From Heligmosomoides polygyrus polygyrus (taxonomy: Eukaryota > Nematoda > Chromadorea > Rhabditida > Heligmosomidae), in assembly GCA_947396885.1 (NCBI GenBank), contig OX377202.1:64452643-64516642 (forward strand): 64,000 bases of DNA, given 5' to 3'. A program made the position numbers and the translations under genes. The notes under the pieces are model-generated. The model worked only from the letters and a program-made list of their open reading frames with translations, made no database searches and was not told the DNA's origin. Positions 10,568 through 22,597 of the stretch are shown one piece after another (the first letter of the stretch is position 1; each line of letters opens with the position of its first letter).

Positions 10568-11134
10568 TGATACATGAAATTTTTCATGAATCATCTGTAT
10601 CATCTGTCGTTCCATGGATCATCGAGTTGTTCAAACGGGCACAGACAGTGTCTCCGTTCGTCCCTGTCGCGTGCCAGAGTGCACCAATGGACCCTTCTCG
10701 CTAGAGGGACACAAAGAGCGTCATATCGTTCATTCAGGACTTTCACGAAGAAGTCCGACCTACGCGTTGGTGGCGCCTTGGTGTTCTCATGACATCACAC
10801 GAAATCCAGTCGGTGACCGCTCTCAAGAACAATGGAGTCGAAAAGGCGAGCACGGTTTCAATGACCGCTTCGGCTTCGACAGAGTCGAATGCCTTCTTCA
10901 GCTCGATGAAGGCTAGGCACAGCGGCAGCCTGTACTCCCGCGACACTTCGGTGAGCTTCGTAATGGTGTGTATGTGGTCGACCGTGCTGGATCCTTTCCA
11001 AGATCCTGCTCGTTCGCATGGCTGCCCTAGACTCCGGACAGAAGGCAGATTTTCAGCAGACAGAAGTTGCCTATGTTGCGCACGTCTCCTTTCTACAGCA
11101 AGAAGGCTCTTCTGGTCTCCCATTGAGGTGTAGA
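10568..11134 (-). pseudogene. RTE-I fragment with large internal deletion
   Basis: The minus strand retains TVDHIHTITKLTEVSREYRL, LAFIELKKAFDSVEAEAV (RT motif A) and the C-terminal segment before the 3' tail, but lacks the RT palm between them. The tail at 10568-10610 carries gatacag/gatga repeats. It shares flanks at both sides with the copy at 2073-3180. Here serine follows TEV, whereas the near-intact RTE-I has a stop codon at that position. Confidence 0.85.
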
Positions 11135-11705
11135 TATGAAGAGAAAAAATAATATGATGGAGATTGTATATGCTTGACTCTATTCTATGTAATAGTTTCT
11201 CCGCACTCATGAAAGCACGTTAACACGAAAACTATTGTGCGGATAGCCCCTTGAGTCACAATCTCGTATTGAAGTGTGAAATATCAGGCCAGTTTACAAC
11301 GTCATTGTTCTGTTAAGGGGTAACTAGGTGCTTCAAAGTGCATTGGTGATTTGGAAAGTCTCATCTACGCGGAAATTACTGATTATTCCTCATGAGGCTT
11401 CATTGTACCCGATACTCTGAAAGGCCATTTTCTTACTAGTTGGGCCATTAATTGAGGCAGTGGAACGGAGCTGACGAGTTTTGTTGATGCTTCAAATGTT
11501 GAGATTCCTAGGATTTCTCAGCCAAGATTTACGATTTGCTCATTGCATTGAATTTGGAGTGTACTAGAAACTTTTGTAAGCGCTTGCAAGTTAAAGTGCT
11601 GGTCCACGACTATATTTCTAGTCATAGACAAGCATTTGCTACTGGAAAAATGGAGCGTTGGGTAGAATAATTGGGTCGTATGGTAGTTTCGAAATTTCTG
11701 TTTTC
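11135..11705. repeat. Duplicate of 3185-3690
   Basis: Shares, in order, aatatgatg, tgtgaaatatca, aagcgcttgcaagtt-type, tttctagtc and attgggt/attaggt blocks with 3185-3690, ending in the TTTTCTG motif. Together with the adjoining RTE-I fragments it makes a duplicated locus of about 1.1-1.6 kb. No gene. Confidence 0.75.
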
Positions 11706-11985
11706 TTTGAGCTTTGCGTCCCTACCCTATGGTTAAGGATAGGACCGCGGCGTTTGCCGCAGAAGTGTGTGAGGGCCTTAAGGATAGCACAGTGTGTTGC
11801 GAAAAATTGGCGTATTTATAATGAACATATGGGGGGACATGGCCATATCCACTCGGAGCGCTAACAAGGGACATCTGCGAATTTTCCTCAACGATTCTCA
11901 AGGTAGTCAATGAGAGCTATATGGTGATGTAGTGCATCCAACAAGGAACACAGGGGTAAGGTTGGTTTTTGCTGTAGACCACAGG

Positions 11986-12213
11986 GTGGTTTAAAAATGG
12001 CAAAAAAAAATTCGCCGAGTAAACCAGTGCAAGCTGGTTTAGTCGGCGAAATAACCCATCCGTCAAATAAATTCTAGCCCACGTTTGGGTGAAAATTGAA
12101 TAGCTTACACGAATTCTCTTCAAAGTAAGCGCGGCAAAATGACCAGGTCTGCTTGTATGGGAACACGTTCCTCCATGGGTTACTAGGCAACAAATTTTTG
12201 CCATCTTTGGACC
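11986..12213. repeat. Candidate small inverted-repeat element (MITE-like)
   Basis: The left end TGGTTTAAAAATGGCAAAAA (11987-12006) matches the reverse complement of 12194-12213 with few mismatches. A near-perfect hairpin lies just inside the left end: 17-nt arms around a 6-nt loop at about 12008-12048, starting ttcgccgagtaaaccag. The element boundary and any target duplication are unclear. Confidence 0.5.
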
Positions 12214-12719
12214 AGTAGTCCGTAGCCAAGGTCTTCACTGCGCTCCTAGTTTTTTTATGTCCTACAAGATCATGTAGGTCTCATTGAGAATCGCTGAGGT
12301 TTCACAAACATCTCTTGTAAGCGCTAGTAAGTGCCTCGTTGTACACGTACCAAAGAGTTGTGGACAATTAAGACGCCAAAGGCAGCGCAGCAACGCCACA
12401 TAACCCTGGCCGCACATGTAAAGACGGATTGCTTCCACGAATCCAAAATTGCTAGCAGACCAATCGAATTTGCGCAAGACGACCGATGCTCTCTTGGCAT
12501 TCTTGGATTTGCATTTTCGAAGAGAGCTACTCACCGATGCATCGGCTGAAAAATTGTCCTTGTTCAATCGCCTCCGCCTAGGGCAATTCTACGGTGTCTT
12601 TGTGACTCCCAATTGTTCACCGAGCAAGTCTTAGCAATCAAGAAGGCGTAACATTTATTGGTATTAAAATCGAAAGGTTCCTTCTTCCGCCCCGTACTGC
12701 ACGCAGATTGGAAAAATTA
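12214..12719. other. Spacer, nothing recognised
   Basis: Short overlapping frames on both strands without recognisable domains. Confidence 0.5.
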
Positions 12720-12998
12720 AAGGGCAGCGTTGTTTAATCCCTTTTGGGATGCGTCACGCATTGTACTTCTACGGGATGCTGCGAAGTCGATTTCAGTGCG
12801 TACTCGGCCTATAAAGTAACTTGCGGTAGACAGTGGATAATCAAGTCAGTGTTCTATCATTCCGAGACAAATCTGGTACAACTCACCGACCCCTGGAGGT
12901 GGAAGGCTTGGCTGGCCTGCGCGGGAAACCCGAACCGAGAGCCTGCAGTCGGGTGCACGCAATAGTCGCCACCTCCGACTGCGCTACCAAGCGCCCAC
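12720..12998 (+). repeat. R1 dispersed repeat, copy A
   Basis: A member of an unclassified repeat of about 280 bp found at least eight times here. Conserved blocks in order: cccttttgggatgcg, cattctacttctacggga, aatgcgtatttggcc, tgacttgcggtggcc, acaagtctggtacca, ccgacccc, and a GC-rich end with cctccgactgcgct. No stable open frame is shared between copies, so it is probably non-coding; a SINE-like origin is possible but no clear pol III boxes or A-tail were seen. Confidence 0.8.
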
Positions 12999-13659
12999 GC
13001 AAATATAGTAGATGAGACGACGCAGATTATAGCAACACGAAAACAATGCGTCATCTTCATAAACTCACCATCAGCCCTGTGTCTGTTGTAACACTTTGGA
13101 TGGTAATTAGGTGCTAATGACGTCTATGTATGTAGCTCGAAGGTTCATTTCCTGGTCGCTCTTTTATTCATCAACTGAACACCGTAATTCAAAAAAGCAA
13201 GCCCTTCAACGGCAAACTACAGGTTTAAAATTTCAAAATTCCGCGGGGTACCTTAAAGAGAAGGTGTAGCCTTAATTCGGGAATGCGTTTTGTCAACGAC
13301 ACTTTAGATTTACCTGGGATGCTACTACAGTACTACGTTTTACAGTCACTAAATGTAGATAAGACAGTGGCCTCAACCAGCTAGCTACCTTAACTTTATT
13401 CTCATGAAATGATTGGAAACCATTGTATGAGAACAACCATAAACGAAAAAGGCTAGAAAGGATTTTCGCAATGGACCGCTTTGCTGGACAACCAACTGCA
13501 AGTCGGTTTTGAGAAACTCGGCAACCAAATGGATACATCGCGCCTTCCAGATGGCATTAGTCAGTTCAACGCCTGTCCTCATGAAACTGAAAGACTAGTC
13601 CTCAGGATGGCACTGAAAATCACGCTCGCCGGGCTTTGCGATCGTGCACGATGTGATGT
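12999..13659. other. Spacer, nothing recognised
   Basis: No domain, repeat or RNA signature noticed. Confidence 0.5.
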
Positions 13660-13880
13660 GACATGGGATCTTTGATGGGTCAGAAGTATACATTGAATCC
13701 GAATGAATCATTTTCGGATATCCGATTCGGATATCCCGATCCGAGTCAATTATCCGGCCACCGCAAAATTGCCCTTATCCAAATGATCCAAAAATCCGGG
13801 ATCCGCAAAATCGCCCTTATCCGAGTCATCCAATTATCCGGACCCTGGATAATTAGGATAAAATCGGATAAATTCGGATA
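13660..13880. repeat. ATCCG-rich low-complexity tract
   Basis: Repeated atccg/ggata words in both orientations, such as cggatatccgattcggatat at 13714-13733, form an imperfect array able to fold back on itself. Confidence 0.75.
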
Positions 13881-14099
13881 ACCCGTTCAATTTCCTCGCT
13901 CCACTTTGAAGTCGCGCACCTTATATAAAAGCACATCTAAAACGAATTTCGCTAGCGGGCACGTTGCTTTCGCTCCCCACTACGAAATACAATACCGGCC
14001 TTATCTTTTGGTCTTTGGGCGGAAAAAGCGAAAAAATGCCTTTTTCGCCTCTTTTCTGTAGTGCTCTTCAAATTGAGCGTATTGTAAATTGAAGCACAT

Positions 14100-14902
14100 G
14101 ACGCTATGCAGCTCTATGCAGATGACGTAATGCTTGCGAGTGAAGACAAGGCCGAACTTGAGCGACAAGTGCAAGCTTGGTGTGACCGCTTGGCGGCGTT
14201 CGGGCTCAAGCTAAACGTCCAAAAATCTGAGTACTTGACGACAGACGTAAACGAGACTGGGTCCATTGAGATCAATGGCACTGCGCTCGTACGAGCGACA
14301 CATTTCAAGTACCTTGGATCTGCAATTGCGTCTGATGGTAGTCTGACGTGCGAGGTGAACTCACGCGTGAGCGCAGCGTGGTCCAAATGGCGCTCAATGA
14401 CAGGCGTTCTGTGCGACAGAAAGATACCGGATCGGTTAAAATCAAAGATCTACAGAACCGTCGTCCGACCAGTAGCGATGTACGGTGCTGAGTGCTGGCC
14501 TGCAACGAAGGAAGTTGAGAGCCGCCTCAGCGTGATGGAGACGAAAATGCTGCGCTGGACGGCTGGTGTCACGCGTTTGGATCATGTTCGCAATGTCTCC
14601 GTACGTCAAAGGTTTGGCGTCGCTCCAATTGCTGACAAGCTACGTGAAGCTCGCCTACGGTGGTATGGCCATGTTCTTCGTGCGGACGGCGACACCGTTC
14701 GGAAGATTGGCCTCAACATAGATGTGCCCGGAAAACGGCCTAAAGGACGACCTAGGCAACGCTGGCTTGATACGTTGCACGTGGACTTAAAGGAAGCTGG
14801 TATCCACCCCGATCAAGCGTTTGATCGTGCGAAGTGGCGTCATCATACCAGAAGAGCGGACCCCGCTGCTAAGCGGGACAAACGCTGAAGAATAAGAAGA
14901 AG
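14100..14902 (+). mobile_element. 5'-truncated RTE-II insertion
   Basis: Flanked by the 15-bp duplication taaattgaagcacat at 14085-14099 and 14903-14917. The opposite palindrome arm at 24340-24365 carries the uninterrupted sequence, so this is a verified insertion younger than the inverted duplication. The 3' tail is gaagaataagaagaag. Confidence 0.95.
14106..14888 (+). CDS. RTE-II reverse transcriptase C-terminal fragment, open
   Basis: 260 uninterrupted codons beginning at the RT catalytic box (LYADDVMLASEDK) and running through the thumb and C-terminal region with VVRPVAMYGAECWP, METKMLRWTAGVTRLD and WYGHVLRADGDTV to the normal end TRRADPAAKRDKR. It lacks the endonuclease and the fingers/palm, so it cannot act alone. 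No stops or frameshifts have accumulated, unlike the other RTE-II copies here, which agrees with a recent insertion. The nominal start codon is an accident of truncation. Confidence 0.9.
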   Translation: MQLYADDVMLASEDKAELERQVQAWCDRLAAFGLKLNVQKSEYLTTDVNETGSIEINGTALVRATHFKYLGSAIASDGSLTCEVNSRVSAAWSKWRSMTGVLCDRKIPDRLKSKIYRTVVRPVAMYGAECWPATKEVESRLSVMETKMLRWTAGVTRLDHVRNVSVRQRFGVAPIADKLREARLRWYGHVLRADGDTVRKIGLNIDVPGKRPKGRPRQRWLDTLHVDLKEAGIHPDQAFDRAKWRHHTRRADPAAKRDKR

Positions 14903-15929
14903 TAAATTGAAGCACATATTCGTGATCAGCATCGAGCTCTCCTCCCGATGAGCTGCAAATCGCCTAGCGAGCGCCTGAAAAATAGTTCAATGACCTAATT
15001 TCTGCCTTGCGCGGCTAACCCCCTCCCTCGCGGGAGATAATTACACCCACAGCTCCCAAGTAGCTAATGAAGGAAGAGATTCGTCCTCTTAACGCGTATT
15101 TTCCACTTTGCATAGTATCACATAGTTCTTTAGATTCCCTAGTTTCTCGTGGTCATAATGATGTAATTTTTAAGAATCCGGTAAATTAATTTGCATTTGA
15201 TTCAGAAAATGTGCCACTTTGGAGGACTGTAATTTTGGAATATCAAGTTTATATATGCGTATACTCATTTGTCCCGCTAAACGTTATAGTTGAAATGAAG
15301 CTGCGAAAGTGGAACTTCTGGGGTTGAAATCGCTAGTAATTGTACGCTGACAAAGTTGCCCACATGACACTTTTTTGCAGTTAGCCGCACACTTTTCGCA
15401 TGATTAAAGTGGACATAAAATCGTTTCTTTGAAGAAAGAAACATAGAATTTTGGAAGCCTATGAAAACACCTTATTCCTCCATGGGTGAAATTTCGACGG
15501 GGCTGTAAGACATTTTGGCCACGTAGTTACGAAGCAAACTCAGAGTGCCATTTTAAAAATTGTTCAAAAACGAGAAAGTAATTTGTGAGAGCATTCCCTA
15601 TTCAATTCTGATTCGAAGAGTGGTTCGATTTCAAATTTTCATGCGTTTGTACCTGTTTATTACGTGGAAGTCCAATAGCCCTGGTCGGGACCCAGATTAG
15701 CTCCGGAGCCAGTCCACTCTCCTGCCTCTGTGACCCCTCGCGCCATCTGAGGACGCCGTAAATCGCCTAACTAGAGTCTTCACACTTCCGGTGTTCCGGC
15801 GACGTATTGATCCTTCCAAACGACGGTGGAGTAGAATACCTGGCGTGCACCAAACAAGGTTTGGATAACTACGACCTCTCCCTTTTAGTTAGACTGCTTG
15901 TATTTTCTATTTCGTATTTAGCTTTTACA

Positions 15930-16860
15930 AGTGTTGGATGCGTGGCGTATCCCAAAAAGACTACTCAAATTCGTTTCTCTTTCATGACTTTCTCAAAACT
16001 CACGGCTTCGGTTTCCCAATCATCCGTTTATTATTTTCCACAGTGCACCTATCATCTTCTTCATTTTACATTCCAGAAGCTCCACTTTTGTTTGACTGTT
16101 GCCTGATTATTTCACAATAAACGTTCATTAGGATTGAGGTTAGGGACGGACCTAACCAAACCGTTCTGAGATGCTCCACGAGGCACCTCCTTGTATGGGA
16201 GCCCTGGAGGCAAATTAAATTTTATTTTTCCTATGCTATGACTTGCGCTGACCAGTTGATGTACAGATGAGTTCCCAGATACTTCTGATACAAATTCATC
16301 TTTTTCGTAGAGACGGAATGCTCTAGTGTTTGAGCAATTAGGCTTTCCCTCTTTAGGCGCTCCGCCTGGTAGCGAAGTCTGGGGAGACACCAACTTCGCA
16401 TACTCCCGATTTCAGTTTCCCGCTAGGCCAACCAAGTCTTCTATCCTCCGGGTTTGGTGAATACGTACTACCAGGCTTGTCTTAAAAACACCGGACAAAG
16501 GATTGTCCGTTGGCTGGCAATTGCAAGTCGTTCTTTCGACCATACGCTTTCAAATTACTTCCGGTTGATGTGGAATGCGTGGCGTCTCCCTAAACGAAGC
16601 GATTGGTTAACGCCGTCTGCCAACTGCGACAGCCAAATAGCTTCGAGACAGTGCAAACTCGCTGGTGAACAAGCTTAGCCCAGGTTGATCCATGCTCTAT
16701 AATTTAAGAAGCATTACAAATCTGTCCATCGGCTGGCCACCGCAAGCCATTGTATAGGTCAAGTAGGCACTGAAGTCGCCACCACGACATCCCATAGAAG
16801 TAGAATGCATGGCGCATCCAAGAAGGATTGAATGCTGCCACCCTTCACCCTTTATTTGCT
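15930..16860 (-). repeat. R1 repeats, cluster B (minus strand)
   Basis: A complete-looking minus copy occupies about 16370-16620 (ggccaaccaagtcttc through atgcgtggcgtctccc). Partial copies lie at about 15930-15960 and 16690-16860. This cluster is absent from the opposite palindrome arm, so it arrived later or was lost there. Confidence 0.75.
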
Positions 16861-18628
16861 TGAAAAGGCTATTTATTACCTAGATTCTCTGCAAGTCCCT
16901 TGTGTTTACTTACACGACTGTTACCTTATAGCGGGCTGTTACCTACAATACCGCTCGCGCCGCACGGTCAGAAGTGGGCGAAAAAACGCAAAAATAGCAT
17001 CGCGAAGCATCGCATGCTCATGACTCTTTCAGTTTTAGGTTTTTAGAAAAAAGGTTAGAATCATTCGATTTGACTCTTCGAGATCTACACAAACATGTAC
17101 AAAACTTTACAGGAACCTCCACATTTTCGCCGTGGGTGGTCCAAATTGACCGGAGCGGGCTTTTGCGATTAGAACAGCTTATTTTCCAGGACACGCGTGC
17201 TTTAGGTGGATCTCAAGTATGGCGTACGTTGCCAGTGCTCTGTCATGCCAGGAATGCCGCTAGAGTGCGCCGTGCACAATACACACATAATCGAACCTAA
17301 TAATCGTCTGGGCGAGCGCATGCCCACTGCGTTCTATCTTCCCTTACTGGGAAATGCGAAATCCTCAAGACTACTTCGAACCGTTTGGGGAATGTTATCA
17401 GAAATTTCCAGCCACGTCACTCAGAATTAGCTCCAATCTGTCCAGCGAAACTTTGGTGTGTGCCGTGTACAATACCGCCCGCGTCGCGTGGTCAAAAAGA
17501 CGGTTTGGGACGGAAAAATCCGTCGCAAACCGTCGCATGCTCATTCAATCGCCAGACGGCCTACTAAGAAATTGCTCTAATGCTGTCCAGCTAGCCTTTG
17601 GAGTGCGCCGTGAACAATGCATGCAGATCCAACCCTTCCAATCGGGGCGACCGCTCGCAAATTGCACGCGCGGGCTTGTTCGGAGCGCAATAGCTCTGTC
17701 AAGTTGGAACCTTTCAGGTTGAAGCTTGCAGGTTTTGTAGGCAGTCGAGCGATCTGTTAGTACGCCAAAGTAGAATGGTTTAGCTTAGGAGGGGGCAATG
17801 TTATAGTGGTGCGAAAATGCAGGTGAGGCAAGCATTTTTCCGACCACTGCGGGAAGACCCGGCGAGCGAACGCCTTTGAAATGCGTATGCCAACAGACCA
17901 CTAAAGGCATTTTGCGATGACGTGCTTGATAGCTCTTCAGCTGCCCATATTGCCTTAGCCTCAGCTGCCGTTTTAGAGCAGCGAAAGCTAGCGGTTGAAG
18001 TTTCCTGCCCTCTTACTCACCCACATTTGGGTTTCCGACACTCCAAATAACACAGTTTTGTTTAAAACAAAAAGCTCTATCGAATGGTGTCACTCTCAAC
18101 CAATTTCAAAAAAAAAATCGAGTTTTTGACGATATCGAGGACGTGGGCCGACTAGGCCGAGCTGTGCGGCGATGACGTCATCGAAAACCGATATTTTCGA
18201 AATTGGCCAAATTTCCTCGTGCAAACTTCGTTCAAAATCATCTAGGGGACATTTGGCTTTTGACTACGAATCCGACGTTCGTTTTTGAAAATTCCGCCTA
18301 CCTCACTCACGTTTGAGGGTGGTCGAGTCAGGATCACCGATCACCCTCAGTTATCGGTATGAGCGATCTCCTGCCGTAATCGTCCAAATGTACTTCGGCA
18401 TCGTGTTCGGCACTCCGAATAAGTCCCTGACCCTGTACGAATTTTGAGCAAAATCGATGATCTTGACCCGATCACCCTCAATTATCCAGAAGAAAATCGA
18501 AAACCTACCGAAGTTGACGGATTTTTCCGAAACGGACGTCAGATTCGTAATCAGTGCCCCAAATAACCCCTAGACGAATTTGGACGAAGTTTGCACGAGG
18601 AAATTTGGCCAATTTCGAAAATGTCTGT

Positions 18629-19103
18629 TTGTGGTTGTTCAATGGTTCCATTGATGCCCAATAGTTACTGGTATTCCCAGTGTCTCTTCGAAGTGGAGAC
18701 TGGCCGTTGACTATTCCGCGGTACGAGGAACGCAACTTAGATAGCAAGTTTATGGTGAACACAAAATCAATGGTGAGGCAAACAGTGGAGCTGCTGGAGT
18801 CGTGTCTGAGATCCTTGTCGCTCGAATCTGCTCCTTATATGCACATCCGTTCATCAGGGCGTGGCTAAATTCAAATAGAAGAGTGGAAGACGGTGGGGCA
18901 GGCGATGACCTCTCCCGACGGTGGTGTATCCGCCGGTCATTCCATCGTGGGCACCGTCAACAGCATGGATTACGGTAGGGAAGTGAGCCCAACCCAACAT
19001 GGGGGCCCTCTGGAAATAGGCGTTTCCACCACGCCGAACCAACACCTCCCGGGCTTTCCGCGTCTTCCGCGCATAGATTTCCTTTCACCGGATTGGCCCC
19101 CAT
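18629..19103 (+). repeat. Tandem unit 1 at palindrome centre
   Basis: From tggttgttcaatggttccat to the next occurrence of the same words at 19104. About 330 bp of it (18668-19000) is nearly identical to 22272-22600. No coding function was recognised. Confidence 0.85.
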
Positions 19104-19157
19104 GTGGTTGTTCAATGGTTCCATTAACGCCCAATTAGTTACTGGTATTCCCAGTGT

Positions 19158-22100
19158 GCCACCTCACCGCGGTGAAGGAGTGAACATCACTTTGTGATGG
19201 CTAACGGCACAAACGGCCACGCAGTACGCGACGCTTGTCGTGTATGGGCGGCTCTCCTGTATCCCTGGCCAGGAACATGTTAGTAACCAGACCACCGGTA
19301 CGGCTCAAACAACTAAACCCGCGCCCCAGTCCTCCGCGCGCCGGAGGTGGACTTCCACGACGTCGGTTGCATCCACCTCCGGCGAGGGGCCATCTAATCT
19401 CGGAGTTAAACTATCAGGACGTCATTGGAATCGGACTACCGGAAACTCCCTCCCACCACGACACGGAAACTGCCTATTCGTCTGCACTTACAACTGTCGT
19501 TCGATCGCATCTGAGCAGATCTTCGGACACTGCTTTATAGAAGCCGAAACATCAAATACGACGTTATCGCCCTGCAGGAAACGAAAGGCAGAACGGAAAC
19601 CATAAGAAGGACCGACCACAACGAGCTTCTCATTATTGGAGCAAAGGTGGACAGAAAGAATATTGGCGGAGTTGGATTTCTCGTCAATTCGACAGTGCAC
19701 CGCCAAGTAGACTCTTACAAGATCATCAGTCCGCGAGTAGCTGTTCTTCGTCTGGAAACCAAAGATCAAGGAACCATCTCCATCATAAATGGATATGCTC
19801 CAACATCTGCGGCCACAGATGAAGAAAAGGAGGAATTCTACAAGCTGTTCGAAAGGACTGTCAACGACGAGAAGAGCTACTACAAAGTTGTCGTTGGTGA
19901 CTTCAACGCTATCGTCGGTACGAATGATCACGACGAATGGAGGCTAGGACCATATAGAACTTCCTCAGGGAACGAAAACGGAGAGCGCCTGATAGACTTC
20001 CTATCCGCGTGCCGTCTCCACCATGGAAATTCTATGTTTAAGAAGCCTTCAAACCGACGATGGACCTGGGAAAGCCCAAATGGAGAAACACGTTCGGAGA
20101 TCGACCATGTTCTTACGAACAGACGCTGGAGTCTGTTCGACGTCTCCGTGCTGCCTTCATTTGACACGGCTCGGATCACCGTCTTATCCGTGCGAAGCTG
20201 ACTCTCAAAAAGAAAAATAAACCGGCACCGGTGAGGATCCCCACATTCAAGTCTGAGGAGTTGGAATATGCGATAAAGTCGTATGATTGGAATCTTCTTG
20301 AAGATCCATCGGAAGACTACGATCTTCTCTCCAAAGGACTGTTGAAATGTGCTAGCAGCTCTTGCGAAGCCACATCGCCGTCTGCTTCAAGACTCAACGC
20401 ACATGCGATTAAACTCTTGGAGCAAAGAAGAGCTGTTAAACTGGATCCTAATGCTTCCCATCTGGAAAAAAGTGACCATCTCGAAGGCCTGTCGAATTGC
20501 AGTGAAGGAGTCCATTCAAGCCTACAGAAGATTGAAGCTGTTAGAAGCGGCTGGGAAAGGTTCAAGCATAAAGCGCTGCAAACGAGATCTCTGCGATCAG
20601 AAGGCAATAATGTCAGCCCTTGTGGATAAGAATGGAACAACGCAAACGTCTCGAAGAGCGATGGGGGGCCATCGTTCAGGAATTCTACACAGATCTGTTC
20701 CGTTCTTCCATCACTGTCCCGAAATGCTTGATGCCACCAGCTGAGGAAGTACCTCCCATTCTGGAATCAGAAGTTGCTCATGCCATCAGAAGGATGAAGC
20801 TGGGCACTGCTCCCGGACCGGACGGCATTTCTGCTGATCTCCTTCGTGCGGGTGGCAGTGCCATCTGCTCACTTCTTGCCAAGCACTTCAACCACTACCT
20901 TCGACTTGGTAGGATTCCGGACTCATGGAAGGAGTCGAAAACAGTTTTAATCTTCAAAAAAGGCCAGCAGGAGGATATCAATAACTATCGACCCATCAGT
21001 CTTCTCTCGGTTGTGTACAAGATCTTCACCAAGATACTGCTTAACCGCATGGAGCGTTGCTTGGATGAATATCAGCCAGTGGAGCAAGCAGGGTTTCGCA
21101 AGGATTTCTCCTGCATGGACCATATTCAGACTGTCTCACAGCTCATCGAAAGGAGCCGCGAATACCACCTCCCACTTGTTCTTGTCTTCGTGGATTATCG
21201 GAAAGCGTTCGACTCTGTGGAAATCAACGCCATTCTGAACGCCCTTGTGAACGCTGGTATACCATCGCCCTACATCCGACTTCTCGACGAATGCTTCTCG
21301 AACACATCGACTACCATCCAGCTGTTCGATCGAAAGCTTAAGATTCCTATCGGGAAAGGAGTACGGCAGGGAGACACGATCTCTCCCAAGCTATTCACAG
21401 CGGCACTTCAGGATGCCATGAAAGACTTGAACTGGGACGATAAAGGCTACCTTGTTGACGGTAAACGGATCAGCAACCTTCGCTTCGCCGACGATATTGT
21501 TCTGATCTCTACCAGCACGGCAGAAGCCGAGGAAATGCTGAACGAGCTCAATGTGGCAGGTATGAAGATTGGATTGGACATGAACATGTCCAAAACGCAA
21601 TTTATGGTCAACCAGTGGTGTGACACGGGACTCGTAAGGTTAAATGGAGTCGCTCTGCAACAGGTCGACTCCTACGTCTATCTGGGAAGAGAGCTGAACA
21701 TGGATAACGACCTCACTCCTGAAATCGCCCGCAGGAGACGCGCAGCATGGGCAGCCTTCAGTTCGATTCGCAAAGTCATCGAGGTCAAGGATCCCGGCCT
21801 CAGGGCCTCGATATTCAACGCCTCTGTACTGCCTGCGATATGTTACGCGACGGAAACCTGACCCGACAACAAGACAATCGCCAGAGCGATGCAAACGACG
21901 CATCGTGCACTGGAGAGATGTCTTCTAAGGACAAGCCTTCGTCAGCCATGGCAAGAAGGCCTACGAAGCTCGGAGCTACGGGAGAAGTCGCAATTAGCAG
22001 ACCCGCTGCAGTACATGAAGAAGTCCAAATATCGCTGGGCCGGACACCTGCTTCGACGAAAGGACGATAGATGGAGTCTCCGTGTCACAGAATGGCTCCC

Positions 22101-22270
22101 GAGAGACCATAAGAGACCACTGGGACGACCGCCAACGCAATGGGCAGACTCATTCTCAAGATCTTTCAGAGAGCGGAGTCTACCAGAGATCGAGCGGTCT
22201 GGAAGAGTTGTGGTCCCCGCTGAGAAGACCTCCAGCCGACAAAGGACCATCAAAGTATCAAAGTAAGTAA
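19158..22270 (+). mobile_element. RTE-III non-LTR retrotransposon insertion
   Basis: A 3.1-kb insertion with the 13-bp duplication gtattcccagtgt at 19145-19157 and 22271-22283. Unit 1 at 18655-18690 shows the unoccupied site. The 3' end finishes in short aagtaagtaa-type repeats, typical of RTE-clade tails. The leader runs from 19158 to about 19440. Confidence 0.9.
19440..22266 (+). pseudogene. RTE-III endonuclease-reverse transcriptase, broken
   Basis: Order of recognised blocks: VCTYNCRSIASEQ (about 19475), ALQETKGR with the endonuclease glutamate, NGYAPTSAATDEE, VVVGDFNAIVG, RSEIDHVLTNRRW, SDHRLI; then RT with NYRPISLLSVVYKIFTKIL, EQAGFRKDFSCMDHI, VFVDYRKAFDSVE (motif A), KGVRQGDTISPKLF, NLRFADDIVLIS (motif C), and a C-terminal WAGHLLRRKDDRW segment. 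Frameshifts lie near 19540, 20170 and between 20330 and 20620. TGA at 21859-21861 replaces an expected tryptophan. RT residues 20620-21861 stay open. It is related to RTE-I but clearly a separate subfamily. Confidence 0.9.
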
Positions 22271-22597
22271 GTATTCCCAGTGTCTCTTCGAAGTGGAGAC
22301 TGGCCGTTGACTATTCCGCGGTACGAGGAACACAACTTAGATAGCAAGTTTATGGTGAACACAAAATCAATGGTGAGGCAAACAGTGGAGCTGCTGGAGT
22401 CGTGTCTGAGATTCTTGTCGCTCGAATCTGCTCCTTATATGCACATCCGTTCATCAGGGCGTGGCTAAATTCAAATAGAAGAGTGGAAGACGGTGGGGCA
22501 GGCGATGACCTCTCCCGACGGTGGTATATCCGCCGGTCATTCCACCGTGGGCACTGTCAACAGCATGGATTACGGCAGGGAAGTGAGCCCAACCCAA

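Larger units (their letters stand above)
13985..18190 (+). repeat. Left arm of interrupted palindrome
   Basis: Three blocks (13985-14099, 14903-15930 and about 17560-18190) are the reverse complement of consecutive parts of 24460-22598. The arm is longer than its partner because it has gained an RTE-II fragment (14100-14902) and an R1-rich insertion with degenerate tandem copies (about 15930-17560). No host gene is visible. 16920-17620 contains three imperfect copies of a segment with gtacaatac and catgctca words. Confidence 0.85.
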
